Shown here one piece after another: positions 1 through 6,931 of a DNA stretch of 28,942 nt. Below the pieces are notes generated by a model, which saw nothing but the letters and a program-made list of their open reading frames with translations, made no database searches and had not been told where the DNA came from. The first letter of the stretch is position 1. Every line of letters begins with the position of its first letter. The translations under genes were made by a program, and so were the position numbers. Source of the DNA: an uncultured Corynebacterium sp. (GTDB taxonomy: Bacteria; Actinomycetota; Actinomycetes; Mycobacteriales; Mycobacteriaceae); assembly GCA_946223355.1 (NCBI GenBank), contig CAMIPB010000027.1:1-28942 (forward strand). The letters run 5' to 3'.

Positions 1-100
1 GAAAAACACCACAAAAAATATACATTGGCACACTATTGAGTTCTCAGACAACAACCGCACACGAGCTTTCGAGTGATTCACTCTAGTTCTCACGGCTGGA
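1..100 (-). other. leader of a ribosomal RNA operon (16S gene beyond left edge)
   Basis: Read on the minus strand, this is the transcribed leader expected just upstream of 16S rRNA. It follows a consensus promoter at 107-136 and contains the conserved actinobacterial antitermination block at 25-54, with the core GAGAACTCAATAGTGTG. No mature 16S sequence is visible, so the rRNA gene itself starts outside the window. The first 300 bases contain no protein gene: they hold this leader, its promoter, an inverted repeat at 170-185 and the tyrS terminator. Confidence 0.75.
25..54 (-). promoter_or_regulatory. boxA-type rRNA antitermination region
   Basis: On the minus strand this reads TTGTTGTCTGAGAACTCAAT followed by AGTGTGCCAA. 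It matches the conserved boxA-like element found ahead of 16S in actinobacterial rRNA operons, where Nus factors load. The identification rests on recalled family sequence, and the position just downstream of a strong promoter agrees with it. Confidence 0.7.
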
Positions 101-106
101 AGGCTA

Positions 107-136
107 ACTCTAATTGAATCCTTTGCAGAATGTCAA
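107..136 (-). promoter_or_regulatory. rRNA operon promoter (sigma-A type)
   Basis: A perfect -35 TTGACA (131-136) is followed after 18 bases by TAGAGT (107-112), which fits the corynebacterial -10 consensus TANANT. The predicted transcript starts near base 100 and runs leftward into the rRNA leader. rRNA operons often have several promoters. A second candidate upstream (TTGTTT, 16 bases, TAGAGC) overlaps the tyrS terminator tail and is weaker. Confidence 0.75.
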
Positions 137-226
137 CTTTCTGTTTACCTTCGCGTCACTCAGGCTTTAAGACAATTTCTTGTCTGACCCGCTCTCAGCG
201 ACTCGCTCTAAGTTACACATACACAT

Positions 227-275
227 AAACAAACACAAACTCCCACGTCGCGGGCGTTTTCCGTGACGTGGGAGT
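227..275 (-). terminator. rho-independent terminator of tyrS
   Basis: An 11-bp perfect stem (239-249 pairs with 265-275, ACTCCCACGTC type) closes a 15-base loop. On the minus strand it is followed by the T-rich tail TTGTGTTTGTTT. It lies 25 bases after the tyrS stop and insulates tyrS from the rRNA promoter downstream. Confidence 0.85.
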
Positions 276-300
276 GGTCGACAAGTCAGTTTTGAATGTG

Positions 301-1566
301 CTACTTGAATTCAATACCAGCGAAGTTCTTCTTGCCGCGACGAAGTACGAGGTATGAACCATGCAGCAGATCCTCTGGCTTAGGCTCCCATTCCTCCGAC
401 TCAATGCGCTGGTTATTCACATATGCGCCACCTTCTTTGATGGTGCGTCGAGCAGCTCCCCTAGAATCCGCAAGGCCGCCAGCAATGAGTAGATCAACGA
501 TGGTAGAAGGCTCGCCCATTTGTAGCTGCGCGGTCTGTGTCTCACTCAGCGCACCACGCAAGGTCGCCTCGTCCAGGTCCGTGAGTTCCGCGCGTCCAAA
601 TAGCGCTTGAGCAGCCAACTCAACGCCCCGGGTTGCTTCCTCGCCGTGGACCAGGTCAGTCATTTCCTTTGCCAGACGTTTCTGCGCCTCGCGTTTGAAA
701 GGCTCATTGGCAACCTTTTCTTCGTACTCTGCGATCTCCTCCTGAGTAAGGAAGGTAAACCAACGGAGGTAGTCAATTACCACCGAATCTCCAGCGTTAA
801 CAAAGTACTGGTACCACGAGTACGGCGAGGTCTGTTCAGGATCCAACCATAGCTTTCCTCCACCAGTCGACTTACCAAATTTGTTGCCGTCGGCATCGGT
901 GACCAGAGGAACCGTAAGGCCGTGCACTTTCTTTCCGGTGACACGTCGATTGAGATCCACGCCGGATACGATGTTGCCCCACTGGTCGCCACCGCCGATT
1001 TGCAAGACGACATCGTGCTCGCGGTTCAACGTCACGTAGTCGTTTGCTTGCAGGAGCATGTAGGAAAACTCGGTGTAGGAAATGCCGTCCGATTCCAGTC
1101 GGCGTTTTACAGTGTCGCGGTCCAGCATTGTGTTGAGCGAAAAGTTTTTGCCTACTTCACGCAAGAATGTCACCACAGACATATTCATGGTCCAGTCAGC
1201 GTTGTTGACCATTAGTGCCGGATTGTCAGACTCGTCGTCAAAATTTATGAACTGGCGAAGTTGTCCCTTGATAGCCTCCAGGTTTGAAGCGACCTTTTCC
1301 TCGGTGAGCATGGAACGCTCGCCGACGTCACGTGGGTCGCCGATAAAACCGGTGGCACCGCCTGCCAGTGCGATCGGCTTGTGGCCGAATTCCTGAAAAC
1401 GGCGCAGCATAATCATGGGGACAAGATGTCCCGCATGCAGGGAATCACCTGTTGGATCAAAGCCGCAGTACAGCGTGATTGGTTTCTCGCATTCTTCGCG
1501 CAGCGCATCTACGTCGGTGGACTGGTTGATAAGTCCGCGCCAATTAAGTTCGTCGATGATATTCAA
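301..1566 (-). CDS. tyrS: tyrosyl-tRNA synthetase
   Basis: Cytosolic class I aminoacyl-tRNA synthetase that charges tRNA-Tyr with tyrosine using ATP. The 421-residue length is normal for the bacterial TyrRS family. The HIGH signature appears as HAGH at residues 44-47 in the context GFDPTGDSLHAGH, and the KMSKS loop as KFGKS at 229-233. The QIGGGDQWGN stretch of the tyrosine and ATP site is present. The C-terminal part (about 350-421) looks like an S4 RNA-binding domain, with a SRGAARRTIKEGGAYVN core. It is the last gene of a minus-strand unit behind the Trm112-like gene (18-base gap) and ends at a strong terminator just before an rRNA promoter. Confidence 0.97.
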   Translation of the reverse strand: MNIIDELNWRGLINQSTDVDALREECEKPITLYCGFDPTGDSLHAGHLVPMIMLRRFQEFGHKPIALAGGATGFIGDPRDVGERSMLTEEKVASNLEAIKGQLRQFINFDDESDNPALMVNNADWTMNMSVVTFLREVGKNFSLNTMLDRDTVKRRLESDGISYTEFSYMLLQANDYVTLNREHDVVLQIGGGDQWGNIVSGVDLNRRVTGKKVHGLTVPLVTDADGNKFGKSTGGGKLWLDPEQTSPYSWYQYFVNAGDSVVIDYLRWFTFLTQEEIAEYEEKVANEPFKREAQKRLAKEMTDLVHGEEATRGVELAAQALFGRAELTDLDEATLRGALSETQTAQLQMGEPSTIVDLLIAGGLADSRGAARRTIKEGGAYVNNQRIESEEWEPKPEDLLHGSYLVLRRGKKNFAGIEFK

Positions 1567-1584
1567 TGTTGTCGTCCTACTTCG

Positions 1585-1773
1585 TTATTTTTGGGGTGGC
1601 CAGGTAATTGCTTCGTCGGCAAGCATGACGGGGATGCCGTCCTGGATGGGATAGGCAATGTTCATTCGTGGATTTTCTAAAACCTGCTCGTCTTCGTGAT
1701 AGGTCAATTCACCCTTGTCCTGCGGACACACCAAAATCTCCAAAAGCTGCGGGTCAACACTCATGGTAGACAA
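1585..1773 (-). CDS. Trm112 / UPF0434 (YcaR-like) family protein
   Basis: Small 62-residue protein of the Trm112/UPF0434 family. Eukaryotic and archaeal Trm112 activates methyltransferases; the bacterial role is less clear. The family core LLEILVCPQDKGEL is present near residues 9-22, followed by a second conserved part, YPIQDGIPVML, near 41-51. Only one cysteine of the usual zinc knuckle is seen, as in many bacterial members. TTG at 1771-1773 is chosen because AAAGGAG lies exactly five bases upstream; the ATG three codons later (1762-1764) would be 14 bases from it. The ribosome binding site overlaps the stop of the upstream membrane-protein gene, suggesting translational coupling, and tyrS follows 18 bases later. 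Confidence 0.85.
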   Translation of the reverse strand: MSTMSVDPQLLEILVCPQDKGELTYHEDEQVLENPRMNIAYPIQDGIPVMLADEAITWPPQK

Positions 1774-1775
1774 TC

Positions 1776-2510
1776 TTACTCCTTTGGATCTTTCGAAGTG
1801 TCAATGACCTTGGGCACAGAACCGTATTGAAGTTCCAGGGCAAGTTTGTTCGTTCGTAATTCTTGGACTTTATTCTCCGCAAGCGCATGGGCAATCGCAG
1901 ATACTTCACGTTCAAGAATTCCCAACGATTCAACAAGATCCTTGTCGGCCGCAGACAAGCGATCAGTAGGAATCGCGGTAAAGGAAGCCAAAAGAGTAGG
2001 AATATGTTCTTTAACCACAGTCTCTACTGTGGCCTTTTGTGACGGAGCGTCGCCTAAATCCGCCCAGCTCTTGATTACAACAGCGCACTGTCGAACCAAC
2101 TGGTCAAGCGCCACCAGAGCCGCCGACGACGGAGCCTTGCGCTCCAACTGTGTTCGAGACTCCTCCAATGACTTTAAGAGTGAGAAGCGTTCAACTTGAA
2201 TAGGCGTAAGTTCAGAAGGATGTTCCGCGGGGGCTTCTACTTTTTGATGAGGAAGAATCCACAAACACAAAAGCCAACTCAACAGGGCTAATCCACCGGC
2301 AAACCACCAAGGGAATACACTCATAGCCAGGTAAACAACGAAAACCGTTGCGGCTAAGCCTATTCCGACTATATTGCCAGGAGATCGCAGAAAACCCTCT
2401 GCTGTAAACGTGGTGTCACGCAAATCTACCGGAGGGTTTTCGTCGCGAAAGTCCAATGAGCTGGCATCGTAGACTCCATCGAGTGCGTCGAAAGAGCCTT
2501 TTTCAGTCAC
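1776..2510 (-). CDS. two-helix membrane protein of unknown function
   Basis: I do not recognise a named family with confidence. The 244-residue protein starts with a charged, proline-containing cytosolic-looking segment (1-45). Two hydrophobic helices follow at about 46-66 and 69-87, with a short turn (FPWWF) between them, and then a long mostly helical charged domain (90-244). The tail (about 140-225) faintly recalls the XpaC/halogen-hydrolase helical bundle, but that is only an impression. The GTG start at 2508-2510 has AAAGGTG nine bases upstream. Its stop overlaps the ribosome binding site of the Trm112-like gene, so it is probably co-expressed with that gene and tyrS. It lies 53 bases after argH with no convincing terminator, so arg read-through is possible. 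Confidence 0.75.
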   Translation of the reverse strand: MTEKGSFDALDGVYDASSLDFRDENPPVDLRDTTFTAEGFLRSPGNIVGIGLAATVFVVYLAMSVFPWWFAGGLALLSWLLCLWILPHQKVEAPAEHPSELTPIQVERFSLLKSLEESRTQLERKAPSSAALVALDQLVRQCAVVIKSWADLGDAPSQKATVETVVKEHIPTLLASFTAIPTDRLSAADKDLVESLGILEREVSAIAHALAENKVQELRTNKLALELQYGSVPKVIDTSKDPKE

Positions 2511-2563
2511 TTAAAAATTCACCTTTCATGCGGTTGCGGGCAATGCGCGGCCCACAAAGTGGC

Positions 2564-3985
2564 CTATGGGCGTGCCCATGCACGGGCCGCTTCTACTGCT
2601 GACTCTACCCGCTCACGCTGTTCTGCTACTCGCACTCCCGCCGTACCGCCCTTGGTGGTGCGCGACGCAACAGCACCGTCAATAGTGAGGACCTCGCGAA
2701 CTGCCGGCCCAACTCGCTTATCGACGCTCGCAAAATCCTCGTCGCTCAAATCAACCAGATCGCACCCCTTCTGCTCGGCAAGACGCACACAGGAGCCAGA
2801 GATTTCATGAGCATCACGGAATGGCACTCCTTCTCGGACAAGCCATTCCGCGAGATCGGTAGCCAGCGTGAAGCCCTGCGGCGCGAGGTCACGCAACCGC
2901 TGCTCGTGAAAGGTCAAGGTTGACACCAGCCCAGTCATGGCTGGTAGAACGAGGTTAAGCTGCGCAATTGAATCGACAATGGGTTCCTTGTCTTCTTGCA
3001 AGTCACGGTTGTACGCCAAAGGTTGTGCCTTCAACGTAGCCAGCAAACCGGTCAAATTACCGATGAGGCGTCCGGACTTACCACGTGCAAGTTCGGCTAC
3101 GTCTGGGTTCTTCTTTTGCGGCATAATGCTACTACCAGTAGACCACGCGTCATCGAGAGTGACGTAGCCGAACTCCGGTGTGCACCAAGCAATAATCTCT
3201 TCAGCCAACCGAGACATGTCGATAGCGATCTGCGCAAGAACGAAAGCCGTTTCCGCTGCAAAATCACGCGATGCAGTAGCATCAAGCGAATTATCTGCAG
3301 AGTCATCGAAACCAAGTTCACGCGCGATTGCCTCTGGGTCCAACGCAAGCGACGAACCTGCCAAGGCACCAGAACCATAAGGGCTAATTGCTAAACGTTT
3401 GTCCAAATCCTTCAGGCGCTCAATATCACGCAGCAAGGGATGCGCATGTGCCAGCAAACCATGTGCTAACAAGATGGGTTGTGCAGCCTGGAAGTGCGTT
3501 TTTCCCGGCATAATCGCATCAGGGTGTTTACGTGCCTGCGATGCAAGAGCCTCGATCAAATCTGCAACCTGCAGTGAGATGTCACGAATGGCATCGCGTA
3601 CCCACATGCGAAACAAAGTGGCAACCTGGTCGTTGCGCGAGCGACCGGCACGCAATCGTCCACCGAGTTCTGGCCCTACACGCTCAATCAGCCCGCGTTC
3701 CATGGCGCCGTGGACGTCCTCATCGCTTGCATTCGGGCGGAAATCCCCAGAAGCCACGTCCTCGCCGAGTTTGGTGAGGCCATCCAACATTTCATTTAAG
3801 TCGCTATCTGAAAGCAACCCTGCTTTATTTAAAACCTTCGCGTGTGCCTTCGACGCCAAAACATCGTATGGCGCTAGTACCCAGTCAAAATGGGTGGACA
3901 CACTCAGTGCTGCCATTGCTTCGGACGGCCCACCGGAAAAACGGCCACCCCACAGTGCACCCTGGTTAGTCTTATGTTGCTGCAT
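2564..3985 (-). CDS. argH: argininosuccinate lyase
   Basis: Cytosolic enzyme of the fumarase/aspartase superfamily that cleaves argininosuccinate into arginine and fumarate, the last step of arginine synthesis. The length of 473 residues is typical. The superfamily signature GSSIMPQKKNPD is at residues 284-295 and holds the catalytic serine loop. The N-terminal LWGGRFSGGPS and the central RSRNDQVAT and GKTHFQAAQP blocks are characteristic of ArgH. The ATG start follows a GGGGAG-type ribosome binding site. It is the last arg gene of the argF-argR-argG-argH block, 33 bases after argG. Confidence 0.97.
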   Translation of the reverse strand: MQQHKTNQGALWGGRFSGGPSEAMAALSVSTHFDWVLAPYDVLASKAHAKVLNKAGLLSDSDLNEMLDGLTKLGEDVASGDFRPNASDEDVHGAMERGLIERVGPELGGRLRAGRSRNDQVATLFRMWVRDAIRDISLQVADLIEALASQARKHPDAIMPGKTHFQAAQPILLAHGLLAHAHPLLRDIERLKDLDKRLAISPYGSGALAGSSLALDPEAIARELGFDDSADNSLDATASRDFAAETAFVLAQIAIDMSRLAEEIIAWCTPEFGYVTLDDAWSTGSSIMPQKKNPDVAELARGKSGRLIGNLTGLLATLKAQPLAYNRDLQEDKEPIVDSIAQLNLVLPAMTGLVSTLTFHEQRLRDLAPQGFTLATDLAEWLVREGVPFRDAHEISGSCVRLAEQKGCDLVDLSDEDFASVDKRVGPAVREVLTIDGAVASRTTKGGTAGVRVAEQRERVESAVEAARAWARP

Positions 3986-4018
3986 ACACTTCTCCCCTCG
4001 CCCAGACTTTTGTTCGTT

Positions 4019-5245
4019 CTAGAGGTTAGCTCCCGCGGTAGGGCCGTTACCCTGTTCGCGGTCGCGTTTGTTGGCGATTTGGGTAGAAAGTCCGTGGAGC
4101 TGGACAAATCCCTTGGCCGCAGTCTGGTCGAAGGTATCGCCGGTGTCGTAAGTAGCTAGGTTAAAGTCATATAGTCCGGTTTCAGAACGACGACCATTGA
4201 CAATAATTTGTCCTGCATGGAGCACCAAACGAATGTCACCATTGACGTTGTCCTGGGTCGATTCAATAAAAGCATCCAAGGAACGCTTCAGCGGTCCGAA
4301 CCACAGACCATCGTAAACCTCTTCGGACCAGCGGGCGTCGATAAGCCTCTTGTAGCGAGCGAGCTCGCGCTCAATGGTGACGTCTTCTAAAGCCTCGTGG
4401 GCCTTGATCAAAATCATGGCACCAGGTGCTTCGTAGATTTCGCGGGACTTAATACCCACAAGGCGGTCTTCCACCATGTCCAAGCGGCCGACGCCCTGGG
4501 CGCCACCCCGCCGATTGAGTTCTTCAATAATCTGCAAGACGCTCATTTTTTGGCCGTCCACGGCAACGGGCGTGCCCTTTTCAAAGGAAATAACGAGTTC
4601 CTCTGGCGCGTTACCGAGGCCTGGATCCTCGGTGTAGGCGTAAATATCCTTAGTTGGCGCATTCCACAGATCCTCAAGGTAACCAGTCTCAATTGCTCGC
4701 CCAAAAACGTTCTGGTCGATCGAGAATGGAGAGGAAGCAGACTGCTCGATTGGGAGATCGATTTCTTCTGCAAACGCAATTGCCTTGTCCCGAGTCCACG
4801 CATAGTCGCGTGCAGGCGCAATAATGTCCAATGACGGATCAAGCGCGCGGAAAGAAACTTCAAAGCGCACCTGGTCATTGCCTTTACCAGTGCAGCCGTG
4901 CGATACGTGGGTTCCGCCATGCTCTTGTGCAGCCTTCACAAGATGCTTAACAATCAGTGGTCGGGAAATAGCAGATACCAGTGGGTACTGCTTCATGTAC
5001 ATTGCGTTGGCCTTAATGGTTGGCAAGCAATACTCGTCTGCAAACTCATCGCGGGCATCCACAACGATTGATTCAATGGCACCGCAGTCAAGTGCGCGCT
5101 GGCGAACAGACTCCATGTCTTCTCCGCCCTGGCCCAAGTCAAGCGAAACGGCGATGACTTCACCACCGGTCATCTTGGCCAGGTATGGAATTGCAACGGA
5201 CGTATCCAGCCCACCTGAGTAGGCAAGCACTACACGTGCAGTCAT
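4019..5245 (-). CDS. argG: argininosuccinate synthase
   Basis: Joins citrulline and aspartate with ATP to give argininosuccinate, the seventh step of arginine synthesis. At 408 residues it is of usual length. The N-type pyrophosphatase loop AYSGGLDTS lies at residues 8-16, and the family blocks HGCTGKGNDQVRFE and YAWTRDKAIAFAEE are clear. The ATG is set by AAGGAG five bases upstream. Relative to transcription it lies between argR (53-base gap) and argH (33-base gap), consistent with one operon repressed by ArgR and arginine. Confidence 0.97.
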   Translation of the reverse strand: MTARVVLAYSGGLDTSVAIPYLAKMTGGEVIAVSLDLGQGGEDMESVRQRALDCGAIESIVVDARDEFADEYCLPTIKANAMYMKQYPLVSAISRPLIVKHLVKAAQEHGGTHVSHGCTGKGNDQVRFEVSFRALDPSLDIIAPARDYAWTRDKAIAFAEEIDLPIEQSASSPFSIDQNVFGRAIETGYLEDLWNAPTKDIYAYTEDPGLGNAPEELVISFEKGTPVAVDGQKMSVLQIIEELNRRGGAQGVGRLDMVEDRLVGIKSREIYEAPGAMILIKAHEALEDVTIERELARYKRLIDARWSEEVYDGLWFGPLKRSLDAFIESTQDNVNGDIRLVLHAGQIIVNGRRSETGLYDFNLATYDTGDTFDQTAAKGFVQLHGLSTQIANKRDREQGNGPTAGANL

Positions 5246-5298
5246 GAAATCTCCTTGTCAATAAAAAGTAAATTGCTGTACCACGCCGGGCTTAAAAT

Positions 5299-5784
5299 CT
5301 AGGCGCGGTTTCGATTTGTGAGTCGTTCAGCCATTTCCAGGCCGGTCGCTGGTTCACGAACCAATACAAAAATTGTGTCATCGCCGGCGATGCAGCCGAC
5401 TACGTCTGGGAGACCAACTCGGTCAATGAAGCTGGCGAGGTACTGTGCTGCACCAGCTGGGGTGCGCAGCATCGCAATGTTTCCGGAGTGGTCTGCTGAA
5501 ACAACCAACTCATCAATCATGCGACGAAGTTTTTCCCGCGGACCGTTGATTTGATCTTCGAACTGTTCTAGGTCGCCGCCGACCATGTAGAAGGAACGAC
5601 CTGCACCACGGCGCACCTTTTTTGCACCAAGTTCGTCCAAGTCTCTAGATAGCGTCGCCTGGGTAATGTCAATGCCCTCTTTCAGAAGCAACTCGGAAAG
5701 CTGCACCTGGCTCGTGATCTTGGTCTTGCCCAAGATTTCCAGAATCTTGGCCTGACGAGCGTTCCGGGTAGTCTGTGACGCCAT
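5299..5784 (-). CDS. argR: arginine repressor
   Basis: Transcriptional repressor of arginine synthesis that forms hexamers and binds operators when L-arginine is bound. The 161 residues show the N-terminal winged helix-turn-helix (about 10-75) with the recognition helix TQATLSRDLDELGAKKV. The C-terminal oligomerisation and arginine-binding domain carries GCIAGDDTIFVLV near residues 130-142, including the paired aspartates that contact arginine. It sits inside its own regulon between argF (34-base gap) and argG (53-base gap), the order known in Corynebacterium and Mycobacterium, so autoregulation is expected. Confidence 0.95.
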   Translation of the reverse strand: MASQTTRNARQAKILEILGKTKITSQVQLSELLLKEGIDITQATLSRDLDELGAKKVRRGAGRSFYMVGGDLEQFEDQINGPREKLRRMIDELVVSADHSGNIAMLRTPAGAAQYLASFIDRVGLPDVVGCIAGDDTIFVLVREPATGLEMAERLTNRNRA

Positions 5785-5818
5785 CTACATCCTCACATCT
5801 GTCGGTGACTGAAACGAT

Positions 5819-6745
5819 CTAGCTATGCTCTAACAACCACACCAACAAGGCTTTCTGCGCGTGGAGACGATTTTCAGCTTCATCGAAAACTTTTGAAGCC
5901 GGACCGTCTATCACCTCAGATGTGACCTCATTGCCACGGTACGCGGGGAGACAATGCAAAAATATAGCATATTCGTCCGCTTTATTCATTGTCTCACTAC
6001 CTACTTGGTAAGGCAGTAACTGGGTCCGCTTGTCGCCAGTTTCATCCTCCTGCCCCATAGACACCCACGTGTCTGTAATCACAACATGTGCGCCCTCTAC
6101 TGCGCTTATGTCCTCTGTTACGGTAACCGTTGAACCGGTCAACTCAGCTCGTTTTTTCGCGCGTTCTACAAACTTCGCACGGGGTTGAAACTGTTCTGGC
6201 GCAATAATGGAAATATTCATTCCGGCCGTTGCAAATCCCAGCATGTAGGAATTCGCCATATTGTTATCGCCGTCTCCCAAATACACAGCCGTCTTGCCCT
6301 TGAGCTCACCGATGCCCCCAAAGTGCTCAACGCACGTCAAAAGATCCGCCAGGATCTGGCATGGGTGCGGATCATCGCTCAGGGCGTTAACAACAGGTAC
6401 GGTAGCGTTTTTCGCCATTTCCTCGAGTCCAGCCTGTGCGTATGTTCGCCACACAATTGCCTTGTTAAAGCGCGACAGTACTTTCGCCGTATCTGCTAAG
6501 GTCTCGCCCTTTCCCAACTGCATGTACTTAGAGTCTGTGATAACCGCACTTCCGCCCAAGTGCGCGATTCCTGCAGCAAAAGCAAAGCGCGTTCTAGTAG
6601 AGGTCTTATCGAAGAGCACAGCTACAGTATGAGGCCCTTCTAAAGGACGTCGTAAAAACGGTTGCTCCTTCAACTCTAAAGCCAGCTGCAAAACTTCTGC
6701 TTGCTCCTGTGGAGTTAAATCATCGTCTGCGAGAAAATGCCTCAT
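5819..6745 (-). CDS. argF: ornithine carbamoyltransferase
   Basis: Anabolic OTCase: transfers the carbamoyl group from carbamoyl phosphate to ornithine to make citrulline. At 308 residues it fits the family. The carbamoyl-phosphate site STRTRF is at 49-54, DPHPCQ ends at 130, the ornithine-loop DTWVSMG lies near 225-231 and HCLP at 264-267; all key motifs are intact. The ATG follows AAGGAG by five bases. It is the first gene of the arg block here. In relatives argC, argJ, argB and argD precede it, but here a 186-base non-coding region separates it from pheT, and argF must have its own promoter or depend on read-through past the pheT terminator. Confidence 0.97.
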   Translation of the reverse strand: MRHFLADDDLTPQEQAEVLQLALELKEQPFLRRPLEGPHTVAVLFDKTSTRTRFAFAAGIAHLGGSAVITDSKYMQLGKGETLADTAKVLSRFNKAIVWRTYAQAGLEEMAKNATVPVVNALSDDPHPCQILADLLTCVEHFGGIGELKGKTAVYLGDGDNNMANSYMLGFATAGMNISIIAPEQFQPRAKFVERAKKRAELTGSTVTVTEDISAVEGAHVVITDTWVSMGQEDETGDKRTQLLPYQVGSETMNKADEYAIFLHCLPAYRGNEVTSEVIDGPASKVFDEAENRLHAQKALLVWLLEHS

Positions 6746-6772
6746 GTCGGCTCCTTAGCATAGGTTACGGGA

Positions 6773-6820
6773 GTTCAAATCTAGCCAGTTACTGATCAGT
6801 ACAGTCAGCCATATTTGAAC
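6773..6820 (-). promoter_or_regulatory. dyad-symmetric element in the argF upstream region
   Basis: An 8-bp perfect inverted repeat (GTTCAAAT at 6773-6780, ATTTGAAC at 6813-6820) flanks a 12-bp perfect palindrome TACTGATCAGTA (6790-6801). It lies 28 to 75 bases upstream of the argF start, which suits an ArgR operator or an RNA leader structure. It does not plainly match the ARG-box consensus I know, so the role is inference. Confidence 0.4.
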
Positions 6821-6885
6821 GCACGTAACACAATAGCATAGTTTGCAGTTGAGTAAATTTTATAAATCAATAGGTCGGTATAATG

Positions 6886-6915
6886 CACAAAAGCCCGGGC
6901 AAATACCCGGGCTTT
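6886..6915 (-). terminator. rho-independent terminator of pheST
   Basis: A perfect 10-bp GC-rich stem (6890-6899 pairs with 6906-6915, AAAGCCCGGG type) has a six-base loop and ends in TTTTG on the minus strand. It lies 16 bases after the pheT stop and separates pheST from the arg block. Confidence 0.85.
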
Positions 6916-6931
6916 GGATAATTCTAGCTGG

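Noticed and set aside
2561..2590. ATGGGC-GT-GCCCAT inverted repeat as terminator of argH
   Set aside because: It lies in the last codons of argH, has a two-base loop and no T tract; probably coincidental GC-rich symmetry.
3399..4022. 207-codon plus-strand frame opposite argH
   Set aside because: Lies entirely over conserved argH sequence, has basic and serine-rich composition and no ribosome binding site.
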